The notes beneath the pieces were generated by a model. It saw nothing but the letters and a program-made list of their open reading frames with translations, was not told the DNA's origin and did no database searches. From Chitinophagaceae bacterium BSSC1 (GTDB taxonomy: Bacteria > Bacteroidota > Bacteroidia > Chitinophagales > Chitinophagaceae), in assembly GCA_002256435.1 (NCBI GenBank), contig NKJC01000004.1:372001-436000 (forward strand): a stretch of 64,000 nucleotides of DNA, in the 5' to 3' direction. Made by a program: the position numbers and the translations under genes. Positions 63,368 through 64,000 of this stretch are shown one piece after another. The stretch's first letter is position 1; each line of letters opens with the position of its first letter.

Positions 63368-64000
63368 TTAGTCGTTTTTTTCAACACTTAAACGGTAAAT
63401 GTATTTATCAGCCTGAAAACCTTTATCGGTTTTAGGGAATTTAGTTTTGATTTCTTTGTAAAGATCCAAAGCTTCTTTGTTCTTACCCAAAGTTTCGCTT
63501 AATAAAGCAGCGCGGAATAAGTATTCAGCAGAATTTGCTTCGTCTGTTTCAAAAGAAGACCCCGCTTTTTTGTAAGAAGCAATGGCATCATCGTTTTGTT
63601 TTAATTCAGCATAAGCATCACCTAAGTTACCCAAGGCCAACAATTGAATTTGTTTGGCATCGGTAGAAAAATCTTTTAGGTATTTTACTGCATTGCTAAA
63701 ATCACCCAAGTGCAAATAGCTTACACCAGCATAATATTTTGCAAGGTTAGCAGTTTTGGTGCCACCAAAATTATTGATGATGTACAAAGCACCTTTGCTC
63801 TGGCCATCGCCATTTAATACTAGGTTAGAAGAGTCCATTAAGAAATAACCCTGAACCTTAATAATTGCTTCAGCAGCTTTGTCTTCCTTTGGTTTTACTA
63901 TGTATTGCGTATATCCAATCCATCCTGCAACAACTACAACAATGGCTACTACAACGCCTAAAATGGTTTTGCCATTATGTTGTAAAAAATGTTGTGCTTT
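63368..64000 (-). CDS. Membrane-anchored TPR protein, 5' end outside window
   Basis: The frame is open to base 64000, so only the C-terminal 210 residues are visible. A membrane helix (TILGVVVAIVVVVAGWIGY, roughly nt 63890-63955) is followed by PKEDKAAEAIIKVQGYFLMDSSNLVLNGDGQSKGALYIIN and TPR helices (AKYYAGVSYLHLGDFSNAVKYLKDF, LGDAYAELKQNDDAIASYKKAG, AALLSETLGKNKEALDLYKEIKTKFP). This is the YfgM-like arrangement, a periplasmic TPR on a single anchor. It heads the ribH operon. Confidence 0.85.
   Translation of the reverse strand, partial: KAQHFLQHNGKTILGVVVAIVVVVAGWIGYTQYIVKPKEDKAAEAIIKVQGYFLMDSSNLVLNGDGQSKGALYIINNFGGTKTANLAKYYAGVSYLHLGDFSNAVKYLKDFSTDAKQIQLLALGNLGDAYAELKQNDDAIASYKKAGSSFETDEANSAEYLFRAALLSETLGKNKEALDLYKEIKTKFPKTDKGFQADKYIYRLSVEKND

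Overview
The window looks like a chromosomal segment of a Bacteroidota bacterium, probably of the Chitinophagaceae or a close relative. The evidence is type IX secretion (T9SS) sorting domains of both classes, a PorV-type T9SS protein, families typical of the phylum (DUF1343/NamZ, DUF4251, DUF6526, LytTR regulators, CHU_C C-termini), candidate promoters of the TTG-N19..22-TAnnTTTG type, and a general lack of Shine-Dalgarno sequences. No phage, insertion sequence, CRISPR array or rRNA was seen. There is one tRNA.

Layout. 1-7097 is a strikingly AT-rich block: a sensor kinase (5' part outside the window), its LytTR response regulator, a 1,410-residue T9SS cargo with three near-identical 303-bp repeats, and a PorV-like outer membrane protein. 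7098-8766 holds a NamZ-type muramidase and a cysteine-cluster protein. 8955-15080 is a topoisomerase IV operon, parE to parC, with three small unrelated genes between. 15077-20603 holds a secreted unknown, a CvfB-like RNA-binding protein, a 72-residue basic protein with its own terminator, and a giant FAD/Fe-S dehydrogenase. 20856-24682 is a three-gene periplasmic operon: beta-propeller, MauG/CCP-type di-heme peroxidase, and a copper-amine-oxidase-fold protein that appears to have lost its copper ligands. 25020-29174 is a second large T9SS cargo, followed by an unlisted 31-residue membrane peptide gene between two terminators.

29542-36207 mixes a PLP enzyme, an RlmL-type RNA methyltransferase, a lipid kinase and a PKD/CHU_C surface protein. 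36273-43688 is a six-gene esterase/aldo-keto reductase/decarboxylase-cupin operon divergent from an AraC regulator. 44137-44475 has three tandem hairpins with a compensating base-pair change, then a terminator, next to tRNA-Leu(CAA). 44618-50461 carries housekeeping genes (hscB, a lysine-forming saccharopine dehydrogenase-like enzyme, an acyltransferase E2, cinA, a thioesterase). 50615-57028 is an envelope operon (TPR protein, Lys/Ser-rich outer membrane barrel, HU-like membrane protein, methyltransferase). 57025-64000 runs entirely on the minus strand: glutaminyl cyclase, FAD oxidase, ychF, a ChaN/EreA-like protein, an EVE protein, a LutA-like protein, ribH and a TPR protein cut by the window edge.

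The strongest candidates for undescribed biology are the peroxidase/amine-oxidase-like operon, the tandem hairpin array, and the low-GC T9SS island.
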